A stretch of DNA of 64,000 nucleotides from Orrella marina (GCF_003058465.1 NZ_CP028901.1:1364001-1428000); one strand, 5' to 3'. Counted from the stretch's first letter, positions 1 through 10,684 are shown. Numbers and translations are program-made. The notes: generated by a model from the sequence alone, not told the origin.

Positions 1-625
1 GAAAACGCTGCTGGTAGTGCTGACTGATGACCGGATTGCGCTCGAGCAACTCAAGACAACGCAGCAAAAGCTCTGCAAAGTCAACCACGCCCTCACGCTG
101 GCACTGCGCTTCGTACAAGCGGTAAATCTCGACCATGCGCAGCGAATACGGGTCCTGGGCCTGTACGGCATCGGGCCGCAAGCCCTCCTCCTTGCGAGAG
201 GCAATGAACCGCAGGACATCCCTCGGAGGAAACTTGCTTTCATCGAAGTTTCCCGCTTTCAAGATACGCTTGATTGCGGCGAGCTGGTCGGTATTGTCAA
301 GAATCTGAAAAGTCTGTGGAAGATTCGCGTCCCGGTAGTGTGCTCTGAGCAACCGGTTGCACAGTCCGTGGAAAGTCCCCACCCACATGCCACCCACATT
401 GATAGGCAGCATGGCAGCGATGCGCGACTTCATTTCGCGCGCAGCCTTGTTGGTAAATGTGACCGCCAGAATGGCATGTGGACTGATCAGCTTTTGCTGA
501 ATCAGCCACACAATGCGTGTTGTCAGAACTCGCGTCTTGCCACTACCGGCCCCTGCAAGAATCAGAGCATGACCATCTTCATGCGTGACAGCCTGGCTCT
601 GATAGGGATTGAGCTGCTCAATCAT
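1..625 (-). CDS. uvrD: UvrD/Rep-family DNA helicase, N-terminal part
   Basis: Superfamily 1A 3'-5' DNA helicase, used in nucleotide-excision and mismatch repair or replication restart. About 208 N-terminal residues lie in the window and the rest runs off the left edge. Visible are the Q motif (LNPYQSQAV, residues 5-13), Walker A GAGSGKT (25-31), motif Ia (TFTNKAAREM) and the VGTFHGLC segment. The ATG overlaps the stop of the upstream desaturase gene as ATGA, so the two are probably translationally coupled. The family is certain. UvrD versus Rep versus PcrA cannot be settled from the N-terminus alone, so the symbol is provisional. Confidence 0.9.
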   Translation of the reverse strand, partial: MIEQLNPYQSQAVTHEDGHALILAGAGSGKTRVLTTRIVWLIQQKLISPHAILAVTFTNKAAREMKSRIAAMLPINVGGMWVGTFHGLCNRLLRAHYRDANLPQTFQILDNTDQLAAIKRILKAGNFDESKFPPRDVLRFIASRKEEGLRPDAVQAQDPYSLRMVEIYRLYEAQCQREGVVDFAELLLRCLELLERNPVISQHYQQRF

Positions 626-1824
626 GCCGCATAGCGGCGCAATCTGATTGCAAACTCCTGGAGGCTTTCAATGCCACTTTGCTGGGCACGGTGACACCAT
701 GATTGCAGGTCGTGTAGCAACTGTTCGCTGCTGGCACTGGAGCTTTCCCAGAGTTTGACCAGTTCCTGGCGCATCTGAACCATCACCGACAGTGATTCGG
801 TCTGAGAAAGCGCCTGATTGATGCGCTCGCGTTCAGCAGGTGCCAGCGTCTCTTCTCCACGACCCAGCCAGTGAACCGCCGACTTGATCGCATCAACGTT
901 GACCACTGACTCATCCTTGTTGCTGATGCGCGACACCTCTTCCAGGCACGCCCGCTTCATCAGTCCCGTGTAGCGGGCAAGAATTTCATAGCGGTGCGCA
1001 ATCACACCCTGGAGGGTACGCAGATCGACGCCTGTCTTGCCACCATCCTCAAGCTTGAGCTTGGGCGCAACCTTGCGAACTTTGGCCAGTCCTAGCGTAC
1101 GCAGAATCAGGATGTACGTCCACCCGATATCGATCTCGAACCAGCGGCTTGAGAACTTCGCCGATGTACCGTAAGCGTGGTGATTATTGTGCAACTCTTC
1201 GCCACCGATCAGCAAGCCGATTGGAAACACATTGGTGCTGGTGTCCGGACTAGCAAAGTTGCGGTACCCCCAATAGTGACCAATCCCATTGACCACACCT
1301 GCCGCCCAGAAGGGAATCCAGGCCATCTGGATCGCCCAGACGGTCAGACCGATCGCGCCAAACAATGCAACATCTATCGCCAGCATCAGCAAAATGCCGC
1401 CCACGCTGTAACGTGAGTAGATGTTCTTCTCAAGCCAGTCGTTTGGTGTACCGTGACCAAACTTTTTCAGCGTGTCGGATTTGGCGGATTCCTCGCGATA
1501 AAGCTCCGCTCCACGGAACAGCACACGCTCGATGCCGTAAATCATCGGAGAATGAGGATCGCCTTCACGTTCACAGCGAGCGTGGTGCTTGCGGTGAATG
1601 GCAACCCACTCTTTGGTCACCATGCCGGTGGTCATCCAGAGCCAGAACCGGAAAAAATGTGACACGACAGGGTGCAAGTCGAGTCCCCTGTGCGCCTGTG
1701 AGCGATGCAGGTAGAGAGTCACTCCCACGATTGTGATGTGTGTCACCACCAACGTGTAAATGACGATTTCCCACCAGGAGGCTTGGGTCAAACCGCCCGC
1801 GGCAAATGAAAGAAGTGCGTCCAT
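622..1824 (-). CDS. membrane acyl-CoA/fatty acid desaturase
   Basis: Predicted delta-9-type desaturase that introduces a double bond into membrane acyl chains. It has 400 residues. The three diiron histidine boxes are present: HRSQAH (40-45), HRKHH (77-81) and HNNHH (212-216). Hydrophobic segments lie near residues 18-38, 55-70 and 145-185. About 130 residues follow the desaturase fold as a charged, probably helical C-terminal extension of unknown role. It is the first gene of a two-gene unit with the helicase gene, sharing a 4-bp ATGA overlap. Desaturases of this class commonly respond to temperature or lipid fluidity, but I see no clear operator upstream. Confidence 0.9.
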   Translation of the reverse strand: MDALLSFAAGGLTQASWWEIVIYTLVVTHITIVGVTLYLHRSQAHRGLDLHPVVSHFFRFWLWMTTGMVTKEWVAIHRKHHARCEREGDPHSPMIYGIERVLFRGAELYREESAKSDTLKKFGHGTPNDWLEKNIYSRYSVGGILLMLAIDVALFGAIGLTVWAIQMAWIPFWAAGVVNGIGHYWGYRNFASPDTSTNVFPIGLLIGGEELHNNHHAYGTSAKFSSRWFEIDIGWTYILILRTLGLAKVRKVAPKLKLEDGGKTGVDLRTLQGVIAHRYEILARYTGLMKRACLEEVSRISNKDESVVNVDAIKSAVHWLGRGEETLAPAERERINQALSQTESLSVMVQMRQELVKLWESSSASSEQLLHDLQSWCHRAQQSGIESLQEFAIRLRRYAA

Positions 1825-1923
1825 ATAGGTATCAGTGTCCTGCTAGGGTGTAAAAACAAATCCGAGTGTAGCCGACAAGTTGAATTTTCGATAGAACGAA
1901 TTTCCTGATGTTATTGCTGTGAA

Positions 1924-2529
1924 TCAAAGAAATAGCGGGAAGTTACCGGTTAGATAGCAATAGCGGGAACTTCCATGACAATAAACTCTTGCACTGCGGG
2001 TAACCCGGCGTTTGTCCAGCCTTGACGCGACGAAAGAAGGTTTGAAACGCCAGATCGAGCCGACGCAGGCTTTGCCGCTGCGCTCACCACCTGGATAGGC
2101 ATCATCCAGTTGCACTTGCCCTTCGAGGGTATAGCGTCTCTCCCTCTGAGCCATGGCACGCCTCAGATTGTGATGCATGAGCCAGCCTGTCGGGTAGCTC
2201 ACGCCCAGATGGCGTTTGAGCGCCAGTACTGAAAGATCCGTCCTGGCCTGACTGATCAGGCAAATGGCCAGAAACCAGGTGGTCAATGGCAACTTGGTAC
2301 CCTGCATCACGGTGCCCGCAATGAGTGATGTCTGATGCCGGCAGGCCTGGCATTGAAACAAGGCATGCGTACGACCGCCAGTCTTGCTGTGACTGGACTC
2401 ATGACAACGTGGGCAGACAAATCCGCTGTGCCAGCGTAACGCTTGAGACAGTGCGTGCCTATGTCGACGCTCAGGAAACCCAAGAGCATGCCCGCAAAAC
2501 AGTCGCCAAGGCAAATGGCCCAGGGTCAC
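1924..2529 (-). pseudogene. IS1595-family transposase remnant
   Basis: Decayed ISXO2-like transposase. The readable frame holds the N-terminal zinc ribbon (FVCPRC, then FQCQACRHQTS), the segment LALKRHLGVSYPTGWLMHH and the region around the first catalytic Asp (VQLDDAYPGGERSG). After that the frame no longer resembles the family, and the later catalytic Asp and Glu are absent. The N-terminus also looks shifted: FLS..IGTH is read in another frame just before SQALRW. A complete family member is around 300 residues; here only about 150 are recognisable. It sits between the desaturase gene and the RNA methyltransferase gene. I did not find convincing terminal inverted repeats. Confidence 0.75.
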
Positions 2530-2582
2530 CCATAACCAGACCGACCGCCTGACCCCCTCCTCTCCGGTCGGCTTCGCCTAAA

Positions 2583-2598
2583 GGTTCGCACGCGAACC
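2583..2598 (-). terminator. possible weak terminator after the RNA methyltransferase gene
   Basis: GGTTCG and CGAACC form a 6-bp stem with a 4-nt loop, followed on the minus strand by only three T residues. It lies about 100 bases past the methyltransferase stop. It may instead be a trace of the adjacent insertion-sequence remnant. Confidence 0.3.
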
Positions 2599-2694
2599 AG
2601 TCGGACTAGCAAGGGGAATGCGCGGGCAAGTGTTCACATTTCAACACCTGCCGCCTCACCTGCCGTCTCACCTTCCTACGCCTGCAACGGCCCA

Positions 2695-3984
2695 TCAGGC
2701 CAGGCTACCTTGCCGCTGCATGACAGCCGCAAAAAATCCATCTGTCCCATGCCAGTCCGGCCTGAAACGCACCATACCCTGGTCATCAACTGCACTGTGC
2801 CCGCCTTCGGTCAGCTCCGCCGCAAGCAACGCACGCGCATCAATCAGGGTGAATTCCGGATGACTCTCCAGAAAACGCACCACCTGGGCTTCGTTCTCTT
2901 CGGCCAGCACACTGCAGGTCGCATAAACCAGACGTCCGCCCGGTCGAACGCAGATACTGGCTTGCTCGAGAATCAGCGCTTGTTCGATCTGCAACCTGTC
3001 GAGCTCATCGGCGCTCTGGCGCCACTTCAGGTCCGGGTTACGGCGCAGCGTGCCAAGACCTGTGCAGGGCGCATCGATCAGCACCCGATGGGCCTTGCCT
3101 GCCAGACGACGGACTCGATCATCGCCTTCGGGGCGGATCACAACCGGATGAATGTTACTCAGACCACTACGCGCGAACCGGGGCTTCGCACGGGCCAGCC
3201 TGGGCGCCGACACATCGAATGCATACAGACGGCCAGTCGAACGCATCATCGCACCAAGCGCCAATGTCTTGCCCCCCGCGCCCGCGCAAAAGTCGATCAC
3301 CATTTCCTGCCGTTTCGGATCAACCAGTTTCGCAAGTAACTGCGACCCTTCATCCTGGACTTCCAGCACGCCTTGCTCAAACAGGGCCCAGCGCTGAATA
3401 GGTGGATGACCTTTGAGCCTAATTCCGACATCTGAATAAGGGGTTGCCTTTGCATCAAAGCCATGACGCGAGGACTGCGTCAGCATCTCGCGTACCTGAG
3501 TCAGTGCACTATCGCGATCCGCCTTGACAGTGTTGACCCGAAGATCGATCGCCGCACTTCGCAAGAACGAACGGGCTAGGCTGTCCGGTTCAGGCATCGC
3601 CTGAATTCGCTGTGCGAGCCAGTCAGGCAGGCTGAACCGGACTTCGAATGGTAGTGATTGCTCATCGATCTGTTCACAGCGTTTGACCCACTCTTGCATC
3701 GGAGCATCTGCGCCCAGTGTCTGAGAAGCGTCAGGTAGTGTTGCACTCAAACCACGCCAGGCCAGGCAGAGGTTCAACGGGCCTGGTCCACTTTGCGCAT
3801 CGCGGCGATAGCGGCGCAAGTGCCTCAGCACATCAAACACAGCCTGAGCAATCTCGGCCCGATCCCGCCCACCAAGGTGGCGGTGCTGCCTGAAATAGTA
3901 TGAAACACATTGATCAGCGGGATGACGCCATTGAAAAATATCTTCCAGCAAACTGGCCACTTGCTGGGGACGACCGATGCGCAA
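2695..3984 (-). CDS. RsmB/NOP-family RNA cytosine-C5 methyltransferase
   Basis: SAM-dependent methyltransferase making m5C in rRNA, related to RsmB (Fmu). The core has 429 residues from a TTG start. It shows SAM-binding motif I (VIDFCAGAGGKT, 229-240), motif IV with DAPCTG (304-309, Cys307) and motif VI with YATCS (Cys357), giving the two conserved cysteines of the family. The N-terminal part resembles the NusB-like RNA-binding region. No ATG or GTG is available in this frame upstream of the TTG before an in-frame stop at 4144-4146. However, a basic low-complexity frame beginning with GTG at 4361, overlapping the purN stop as GTGA, would join this gene if the C-tract at 4132-4136 had one more base. 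I therefore suspect the native protein begins at 4361 (about 555 residues). Confidence 0.85.
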   Translation of the reverse strand: MRIGRPQQVASLLEDIFQWRHPADQCVSYYFRQHRHLGGRDRAEIAQAVFDVLRHLRRYRRDAQSGPGPLNLCLAWRGLSATLPDASQTLGADAPMQEWVKRCEQIDEQSLPFEVRFSLPDWLAQRIQAMPEPDSLARSFLRSAAIDLRVNTVKADRDSALTQVREMLTQSSRHGFDAKATPYSDVGIRLKGHPPIQRWALFEQGVLEVQDEGSQLLAKLVDPKRQEMVIDFCAGAGGKTLALGAMMRSTGRLYAFDVSAPRLARAKPRFARSGLSNIHPVVIRPEGDDRVRRLAGKAHRVLIDAPCTGLGTLRRNPDLKWRQSADELDRLQIEQALILEQASICVRPGGRLVYATCSVLAEENEAQVVRFLESHPEFTLIDARALLAAELTEGGHSAVDDQGMVRFRPDWHGTDGFFAAVMQRQGSLA

Positions 3985-4357
3985 ATTGACGGTCGATTTT
4001 TCAACGTCTCTGGAGCCGGGCCTGGAACCACTCTTCCTGTCAACATGCGATTTCGACGCACCGTCCGGACGCTTGCCACCTGTTGAAGCCGCCCCAGGTT
4101 TTCCGACATGACGGTTCTGTTGCGCACGTGCGGGGGCGATTGCTCACCGGTCTTGATGCTCTGACGATGATGTGATGCAGAAGTGGGCGATGTGGATGAA
4201 CCCGGCGACACAGTCGACCTCGTCTGGCGGTCTGGCGTGGCCACCGGTGCGGATGCTACGCCACCAGAGCCTGGCGTGCGCCGGGCTCTGGTGAACCGGT
4301 CAGCCAGTCCTTGCCCTGATCTGGACCGAGACGGGTTACGGCTTGCACGATCTGATT

Positions 4358-5017
4358 TCACGCTTGATACCCCTTGATATGCCGGTGCTCAACGCCCCGG
4401 ACATGGACTTTGTTGTGCTGGTCAAGACTGACGCGGCCCCGCGCAAGCCATTCGATAACCTGCGGATAGAGCCGGTGCTCTAGCAATTGAACTCGCCTGG
4501 CAAGTGAATCGGGCGTATCCTGCGGTTCGATTTCAAGCGCGGCCTGCGCAATGATCGGCCCATGGTCAAGCTCGGCCGTAACAAAGTGAACCGTGCACCC
4601 GTGCCAGCCTACACCACTTTCAATTGCGCGCGCATGGGAATGTAGCCCTGTGAACGCTGGCAACAGAGAAGGATGAATGTTAACCATCCGACTCTCGAAC
4701 TGTCTGACAAACCCTTCAGTAAGGATTCGCATAAACCCTGCCAGAATGACATATTCCGGCATGCTCTCCTGAATCAATTCAGCCAGAGCAGCATCAAAAG
4801 CTTCACGGCTGGCAAAATCCCTGTGCGACAGAACAGCAGTCTCTATTCCCTGCTCTCTTGCCCATTGCAGACCTGGCGCATCTGCCTGATTCGAAATGAC
4901 CCTGACAAACTCGGCCGGCACATTGTGCTCTCGGCACGAGCGCACAATCTCGCGCAAATTGGTGCCCTGACCGGAAATCAGCACCACAAAACGACAAATT
5001 TCAGAAGCAGGTTGCAT
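4358..5017 (-). CDS. purN: phosphoribosylglycinamide formyltransferase
   Basis: GAR transformylase: transfers the formyl group of 10-formyl-tetrahydrofolate to GAR in de novo purine synthesis. It has 219 residues, the usual length. The phosphate-binding loop ISGQGTN (15-20) is present, and the catalytic set is seen as Asn113 and His115 (NIHPSLLPAF) and Asp151 (DHGPII). Its TGA overlaps a GTG that opens the basic leader frame of the downstream methyltransferase gene, so the two genes look like a coupled pair. It is divergent from ribF, with about 56 bases between the starts. Confidence 0.96.
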   Translation of the reverse strand: MQPASEICRFVVLISGQGTNLREIVRSCREHNVPAEFVRVISNQADAPGLQWAREQGIETAVLSHRDFASREAFDAALAELIQESMPEYVILAGFMRILTEGFVRQFESRMVNIHPSLLPAFTGLHSHARAIESGVGWHGCTVHFVTAELDHGPIIAQAALEIEPQDTPDSLARRVQLLEHRLYPQVIEWLARGRVSLDQHNKVHVRGVEHRHIKGYQA

Positions 5018-5073
5018 GCAAACGAGGATTTAGACAGTAGTTGAATGCGCCAGATTGTAAACTTACGCTCGAC

Positions 5074-6057
5074 ATGAAACCGATTCGCATCATCCGGCAC
5101 CTACCTTGCCCCCATCCCCTGCCCCCTTGTGCACTGACCATCGGGAACTTTGATGGCGTCCATCGCGGCCACCAGGCTATGCTTGCCAAGGCTGTGCAGG
5201 CAGCCGAACAACGTTCTCTGATTCCCAGTGCGATGACGTTTGAGCCGCACCCCAAGTCGTATTTTGCGAAATTACTTGGAAAGCCCGAGATCGCACCATT
5301 GCGCATCAACGGATTACGCGACCGCATTCAGGGTCTGGCTCGGGCAGGCATCGAACAAATCGCGCTTCTGAGATTCAACCAGGCGATGGCCAGGATGAGT
5401 CCCGATGCTTTCGTGCGAGATCTGCTGATCAAGCAACTCAACGTCCGCTGGCTGATTGTCGGTGCAGACTTTCGCTACGGCCATTCGCGTGCCGGCAACA
5501 CCAGTACGCTGCGTGAGGCCAGTGAACAATACGATTTCGACTTTGAGATTCTTCAGGACGTACGCGATGAGTCAGGCGATCGTGTGTCGAGCTCCAACCT
5601 CAGGCTGGCGCTGGCCTGCGCTGACATGAGCGCAGCCAGCAATCTGATCGGCCGGCCTTACCAGATCAGTGGCCACGTCCTGCACGGACAGAAACTCGGC
5701 CGTACACTTGGTTTTCCGACAATGAACGTGCGGGTACCGTCCAACTGCGCAATCCGGTTCGGCATTTACGTGGTTCAGGTCCGCGGTCTGGGCCCCAATG
5801 CCATGCCTGGCATCGCGAGTCTGGGCGTACGCCCGACGGTGACCAACAGCAAGGACGTTCTACTAGAGACCCATCTGATCGATGCAAATGTCGATGCCTA
5901 CGGTAAACTCGTAGAGATCGACATCCTGCAACACGTGCGGGATGAAGCAAAATTCCCGGATCTTCCCACTCTGACCGCGGCCATGCAGCAAGACAGGCAG
6001 CACGCGGTCAACTACTTTGCGCAAAATGGACTACAAAACTACGCTGAATCTGACTGA
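5074..6057 (+). CDS. ribF: bifunctional riboflavin kinase/FAD synthetase
   Basis: Converts riboflavin to FMN and then FAD. It has 327 residues from the ATG at 5074; an in-frame TTG at 5041 exists but would add a non-conserved leader. The N-terminal FAD synthetase (nucleotidyltransferase) part has [10 protein letters not shown] (24-33), and the C-terminal riboflavin kinase part has [11 protein letters not shown]. It is first in a plus-strand run into ileS, lspA and coaBC, a well-known order in Burkholderiales. Its last 32 bases overlap the start of ileS. I looked for an FMN riboswitch upstream and saw none; the leader is too short. Confidence 0.95.
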   Translation: MKPIRIIRHLPCPHPLPPCALTIGNFDGVHRGHQAMLAKAVQAAEQRSLIPSAMTFEPHPKSYFAKLLGKPEIAPLRINGLRDRIQGLARAGIEQIALLRFNQAMARMSPDAFVRDLLIKQLNVRWLIVGADFRYGHSRAGNTSTLREASEQYDFDFEILQDVRDESGDRVSSSNLRLALACADMSAASNLIGRPYQISGHVLHGQKLGRTLGFPTMNVRVPSNCAIRFGIYVVQVRGLGPNAMPGIASLGVRPTVTNSKDVLLETHLIDANVDAYGKLVEIDILQHVRDEAKFPDLPTLTAAMQQDRQHAVNYFAQNGLQNYAESD

Positions 6058-8881
6058 CACCACCTTTCCAATGCGCGGTAACCTGCCGCAACGCGAACCG
6101 CAATGGGTATCGCAATGGGAAGAGAATGGCATTTACAAGGCCATTCGGCAGGCCAGCGACGGTCGACCCAAGTTCATCCTGCACGACGGGCCTCCGTATG
6201 CGAATGGATCTATTCATATCGGACACGCAGTCAACAAGATCCTGAAGGACATCATCGTCAAGAGCCGGAACATGGCTGGCTATGATGCCCATTATGTTCC
6301 TGGATGGGACTGTCACGGCATGCCGATCGAGATCCAGATCGAAAAGAAGTTTGGCAAATCCCTGCCTGTCGCCGAGGTGCAGTCCAAAGCACGCGCCTAC
6401 GCCTACGAGCAGATCGAGAGCCAGAAACACGATTTCAAACGACTCGGTGTGCTGGGACAGTGGGACAACCCCTATCTCACGATGAACTTCAAGAACGAAG
6501 CCAACGAAATCCGGGTACTTGGGCGCATTCTTGAGAAGGGATACGTGTTTCGTGGACTGAAGCCTGTGAACTGGTGCTTTGACTGCGGCTCTGCACTGGC
6601 CGAGGCGGAAGTCGAATACGCGGACAGGACTGATCCGGCAATTGACGTTGCGTTTCCATTTGCAGATCCACAGGCCGTAGCGAGTGCTTTCGGGGTGCCA
6701 TCCGTTTCCAGCGGTGCAATCGTCATCTGGACCACCACCCCGTGGACAATTCCGTCGAACCAGGCACTAAACCTCCACCCTGAAGTCGTCTATGCACTGG
6801 TCCGTCTGAACCAGAGTCACGCAAGCGGCGAGCACCTGATCCTCGCCAGGGAGCGGGTCGAACCTTGTCTGCAGGAATGGGGTCTTGCGGGCGAGATCAT
6901 TGCAACCTGCAATGGATCTGACCTCGAAGGACTTCAGTTCCGTCACCCTCTCGCACAACTGCACGCGGGATACGACCGCACGTCACCTGTCTACCTGGGC
7001 GATTACGTTACTACAGACACTGGAACGGGCGTGGTTCACTCGGCACCCTCTTATGGTGTTGAGGACTTCGTTTCTTGCAAAGCCCATGGCATGCAGGATA
7101 AGGACATCCTGAATCCGGTCATGGGCGATGGTCACTACGCTGAAAGCTTGCCGCTTTTTGGTGGGCAACTGATCTGGAAGGCCAATCCGGCGATCGTCAA
7201 GGCACTCGAACAAGCTGGGACACTGATTAAACATGAGCCTCATCAGCACAGCTATATGCATTGCTGGCGACACAAAACGCCCGTGATCTACCGGGCAACC
7301 AGCCAGTGGTTTGCTGGCATGGATATCACCCCGAATGAAGGCGGCGACACCTTGCGCGAAAGCGCTCTCAAGGCCATTGACGAAACAGCCTTCTACCCGT
7401 CATGGGGCCGCGCTCGCCTGCACAACATGATCGCGAATCGTCCCGACTGGACACTGTCGCGTCAGCGCCAGTGGGGCGTCCCGATGGCGTTTTTTGTTCA
7501 CAAGGAAACGGGTGATCTGCACCCAGATACGCCGCGCCTGCTTGAAGAGGTTGCCAAACGGGTTGAAAAGGACGGCATTGAAGCCTGGCAGAACATGGAC
7601 ACGACCGATTTGCTGGGTGACGAAGCCAGACATTACGAAAAAAACCGCGACACCCTTGATGTCTGGTTTGACTCCGGATCAACCCATTCGACCGTAATCG
7701 GTGGCCCTGAGAATGCCCAGGATGGCTCTCACGGGGAACTGCTGCAATGGCCTGCCGATCTTTACCTTGAAGGCTCAGATCAGCACCGCGGCTGGTTTCA
7801 TTCGTCCCTGCTAACCGGATGCATGCTTTACGGACGCGCCCCTTACAAAGGCCTGCTCACGCATGGTTTCGTGGTGGACGGGCATGGCCGCAAGATGAGC
7901 AAGTCTGTTGGCAATGTCGTTGCACCGCAGGAAGTCTCTGACGCACTGGGTGCGGAGATCCTCAGGCTGTGGGTCGGCAGCACCGACTATGCAGGTGAAC
8001 TGTCGATCTCCAAGGAAATTCTGAAACGTGTAGTCGAGGGCTATCGTCGAATCCGCAACACTCTGCGGTTTCTGCTGGCCAACCTGTCGGACTTCAAGGC
8101 CACTCAGCACAGCATCCCGGCACCGGATCTGCTCGAGATCGATCGTTATGCGATCGCCATGACTCAATCCATGCAGCAGGAAGTCCTGGCCCATTACGAA
8201 CAGTATGACTTCCATCCTGCGGTCTCACGACTGCAGCACTTCTGCTCGGAGGACCTTGGAGCGTTCTACCTCGATGTCCTCAAAGATCGCCTCTACACCA
8301 GCGCACCTTCAAGCCACGCTCGCCGTAGCGCACAGACTGCGATCTTTCATATTACACAATCACTGCTCAAGCTGATGGCGCCCATTCTTTCCTTCACCGC
8401 TGAGGAGGCCTGGCAAGTGCTGCAGCAGGAAGGCGTCCTCAACGTTGAAGATGTTCCGTCCCAGAAGACCATCTTCGCGCAGTGCTACCACACTATGCCT
8501 GCACTCGACAATGCACAGGATCTGAACAGCAAGTGGTCCAGGGTGAGAGAAATCCGCGCACAGGTACAGAAAGACCTCGAGGTATTGCGCACGGACGGCA
8601 AGATCGGCGCATCGCTGCAGGCCGAGATCCAGATAGAGTGCGGACCAGTTGACGCAGAGATCCTGAATAGCGTGGGTGATCAGCTAAAGTTTGTCTTGAT
8701 TGTATCGAGTGCAACAGTAGTCAGCGGTCCGGGCGATGAGATCCGGGTGCTCGCTCGCGCAAGCGAACACACCAAGTGCGCGCGCTGCTGGCACTACGTA
8801 GCGGATGTAGGCAGTGATGCAAACCATCCGGATATCTGCGCTCGCTGCGTGTCAAACCTGGCCGAGGCCTCGGGTGGCTAG
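6026..8881 (+). CDS. ileS: isoleucyl-tRNA synthetase
   Basis: Class I aminoacyl-tRNA synthetase charging tRNA-Ile, with a hydrolytic editing domain. It has 951 residues from the ATG at 6026, which gives the usual N-terminus MDYKTTLNL. The HIGH signature is at 64-67 ([10 protein letters not shown]) and KMSKS is in [10 protein letters not shown]. The C-terminal zinc-binding segment has CARC and CARC pairs (CARCWHY, then ICARC). The editing domain ([11 protein letters not shown]) is intact. It overlaps ribF upstream by 32 bases and lspA downstream by 8 bases, so translation of the three is likely coupled. Confidence 0.97.
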   Translation: MDYKTTLNLTDTTFPMRGNLPQREPQWVSQWEENGIYKAIRQASDGRPKFILHDGPPYANGSIHIGHAVNKILKDIIVKSRNMAGYDAHYVPGWDCHGMPIEIQIEKKFGKSLPVAEVQSKARAYAYEQIESQKHDFKRLGVLGQWDNPYLTMNFKNEANEIRVLGRILEKGYVFRGLKPVNWCFDCGSALAEAEVEYADRTDPAIDVAFPFADPQAVASAFGVPSVSSGAIVIWTTTPWTIPSNQALNLHPEVVYALVRLNQSHASGEHLILARERVEPCLQEWGLAGEIIATCNGSDLEGLQFRHPLAQLHAGYDRTSPVYLGDYVTTDTGTGVVHSAPSYGVEDFVSCKAHGMQDKDILNPVMGDGHYAESLPLFGGQLIWKANPAIVKALEQAGTLIKHEPHQHSYMHCWRHKTPVIYRATSQWFAGMDITPNEGGDTLRESALKAIDETAFYPSWGRARLHNMIANRPDWTLSRQRQWGVPMAFFVHKETGDLHPDTPRLLEEVAKRVEKDGIEAWQNMDTTDLLGDEARHYEKNRDTLDVWFDSGSTHSTVIGGPENAQDGSHGELLQWPADLYLEGSDQHRGWFHSSLLTGCMLYGRAPYKGLLTHGFVVDGHGRKMSKSVGNVVAPQEVSDALGAEILRLWVGSTDYAGELSISKEILKRVVEGYRRIRNTLRFLLANLSDFKATQHSIPAPDLLEIDRYAIAMTQSMQQEVLAHYEQYDFHPAVSRLQHFCSEDLGAFYLDVLKDRLYTSAPSSHARRSAQTAIFHITQSLLKLMAPILSFTAEEAWQVLQQEGVLNVEDVPSQKTIFAQCYHTMPALDNAQDLNSKWSRVREIRAQVQKDLEVLRTDGKIGASLQAEIQIECGPVDAEILNSVGDQLKFVLIVSSATVVSGPGDEIRVLARASEHTKCARCWHYVADVGSDANHPDICARCVSNLAEASGG

Positions 8882-9353
8882 GTGGCTGGGTCTGGCTGCA
8901 CTGATTGTCATTCTGGATCAGGTGACCAAGTGGTGGGTTGAACTGACATTTGACTTTGCAGAGCGCATCCCTGTTCTTCCCGTTTTCGACCTGACACTGG
9001 TCTACAACACTGGTGCAGCATTCAGTTTTCTGGCAGGCGGATCCGGCTGGCAGCGCTGGTTGCTCGCGAGCATTGCAGTAATTGCTATCATCGTGATCAG
9101 CTGGATGATTCGACGCTACCAGGATCAGACGCGCTTTGTCTTGGCGTTAACGCTGATACTGGCCGGAGCGATTGGTAATCTGATTGATCGGATTCTGCTT
9201 GGACATGTCATCGACTTTCTGTTGCTGCACTGGCGTGGCTGGTACTATCCGGCATTCAATGTTGCAGACATGTCGATCACATTCGGAGCCATCCTGATCA
9301 TCTACGATGAATGGGTACGGTGGCGCCAGCAAAAAGACTCGGACCGACAATAA
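8874..9353 (+). CDS. lspA: lipoprotein signal peptidase (SPase II)
   Basis: Inner-membrane aspartyl protease that removes signal peptides from diacylglyceryl-modified prolipoproteins. It has 159 residues from the GTG at 8874; an open frame further upstream lies inside ileS and does not match the family. Four membrane segments fit, at about 5-21, 60-79, 87-104 and 128-146. The catalytic aspartates are Asp114 (HVIDF) and Asp132 (FNVAD), and the conserved GNLIDR lies at 101-106. The start is embedded in the end of ileS, a neighbour pair found widely in proteobacteria. Confidence 0.96.
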   Translation: MARWLGLAALIVILDQVTKWWVELTFDFAERIPVLPVFDLTLVYNTGAAFSFLAGGSGWQRWLLASIAVIAIIVISWMIRRYQDQTRFVLALTLILAGAIGNLIDRILLGHVIDFLLLHWRGWYYPAFNVADMSITFGAILIIYDEWVRWRQQKDSDRQ

Positions 9354-9487
9354 GCTGATGCGAACGAATCAGGGCGAAGGGAGCAGTGTCTGGTTCAACC
9401 CTGTGCTGCTCACGATACGTGAATCGGAACCACATGCAGCCGGATGGCGTCAACTTGATACAACACGATTTAAAGCGGAGCACCGGC

Positions 9488-10684
9488 ATGAGAGACCTCC
9501 AAGGCAGACACATTGTCCTAGGGCTGACAGGCGGTGTCGCCTGTTACAAAAGTGCTGAACTGGTTCGAAGACTGATTGACCATGGCGCGACAGTTGATGT
9601 CGTGATGACTGAATCGGCCTGCCGTTTCATTACACCAGTCACATTTCAGGCGCTGTCTGGCAGAACCGTCTACACAGACCTCTGGGACAACCGCATGGCC
9701 AACAACATGGCCCACATCGATTTGACGCGCGCAGCCGATGTTGTGCTGGTTGCCCCTGCGACGGCTGACTTCATGGGCAAGCTGGCCAATGGACTGGCTG
9801 ATGACCTCCTGACCACACTCTGCATGGCCAGTCCGCGTGACATTTTGGTGGCGCCTGCCATGAATCGCGAAATGTGGCTTGCGCCCGCCACACAGAGAAA
9901 CGCCAGCCAGCTGCGTGAAGACCGTGTACAAATTCTTGGTCCAGCAGAGGGTAGCCAGGCATGCGGTGAAGTCGGTGATGGCCGCATGCTGGAGCCACAT
10001 GAACTGCTGGCAGCCGTGATTGCATACTTTCAACCGAAGCCACTGGCTGGCAGCCGAGTGCTCATCACCGCAGGACCAACATGCGAGCCCATTGATCCTG
10101 TGCGGGTGATTACCAACCGATCGTCAGGCAAAACCGGTTACGCGCTCGCCCAGGCCGCATACGAGTATGGCGCCACGGTTCAGCTTGTATCTGGCCCCAC
10201 TGCCCTGGCCTGTCCACCAGGCGTGGAGCGCATCCCGGTCCAGACTGCTGTTCAGATGCGCGATGCTGTGATGCAGCGCGTGGACGACGCTGACATCTTC
10301 ATCGCTGTAGCCGCCGTCGCAGACTGGCGGGTCGAGAACCAATCCAGCGAGAAACTCAAGAAAAAGGACGGTCAACCACCTGCTTTGCATTTTGTGCAGA
10401 ACCCTGACATTCTGGCTGAAGTGGCCGCGCGCCCGGATGCGCCATGGTGCGTTGGATTCGCAGCCGAAACCACGCTGGATCCCGAGATGGCGCAAGAGAA
10501 GCGTCGGCGCAAGGGTGTGCCAATGCTCATCGGCAACCTTGCTCAGCACGTCATGGATGCTGACCACACCACAGTGGAACTCTTTGACGATGAGGGCATG
10601 ATCAATCTGGGCTCAGGCGAGAAGCTCGAGATCGCCAGACGAATCGTGCAAGAGATTGCACAGCGCTATGTCAGGCCGCACTGA
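9488..10684 (+). CDS. coaBC: phosphopantothenoylcysteine decarboxylase/synthetase
   Basis: Bifunctional coenzyme A biosynthesis enzyme (Dfp). It has 398 residues from the ATG at 9488, preceded by GGAG. The N-terminal CoaC flavoprotein part shows LGLTGGVACYKSAE, the PAMNREMW motif and the active-site cysteine segment QACGEVGDGRM. The CoaB part begins near VLITAGPTCEPID and includes TNRSSGKTGYALA and the KLKKKDG segment. An open frame reaches 9386, but that sequence is not family-like. It belongs to the ileS-lspA-coaBC-dut neighbourhood and is separated from lspA by 134 bases in which I see no other gene. Confidence 0.96.
   Translation: MRDLQGRHIVLGLTGGVACYKSAELVRRLIDHGATVDVVMTESACRFITPVTFQALSGRTVYTDLWDNRMANNMAHIDLTRAADVVLVAPATADFMGKLANGLADDLLTTLCMASPRDILVAPAMNREMWLAPATQRNASQLREDRVQILGPAEGSQACGEVGDGRMLEPHELLAAVIAYFQPKPLAGSRVLITAGPTCEPIDPVRVITNRSSGKTGYALAQAAYEYGATVQLVSGPTALACPPGVERIPVQTAVQMRDAVMQRVDDADIFIAVAAVADWRVENQSSEKLKKKDGQPPALHFVQNPDILAEVAARPDAPWCVGFAAETTLDPEMAQEKRRRKGVPMLIGNLAQHVMDADHTTVELFDDEGMINLGSGEKLEIARRIVQEIAQRYVRPH

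Noticed and set aside
17..634. Open frame of about 205 codons on the plus strand
   Set aside because: It is antisense to the UvrD-type helicase gene, whose motifs are unmistakable on the minus strand.
5018..5073. FMN riboswitch upstream of ribF
   Set aside because: The divergent gap is only about 56 bases, too short, and none of the conserved RFN segments is present.
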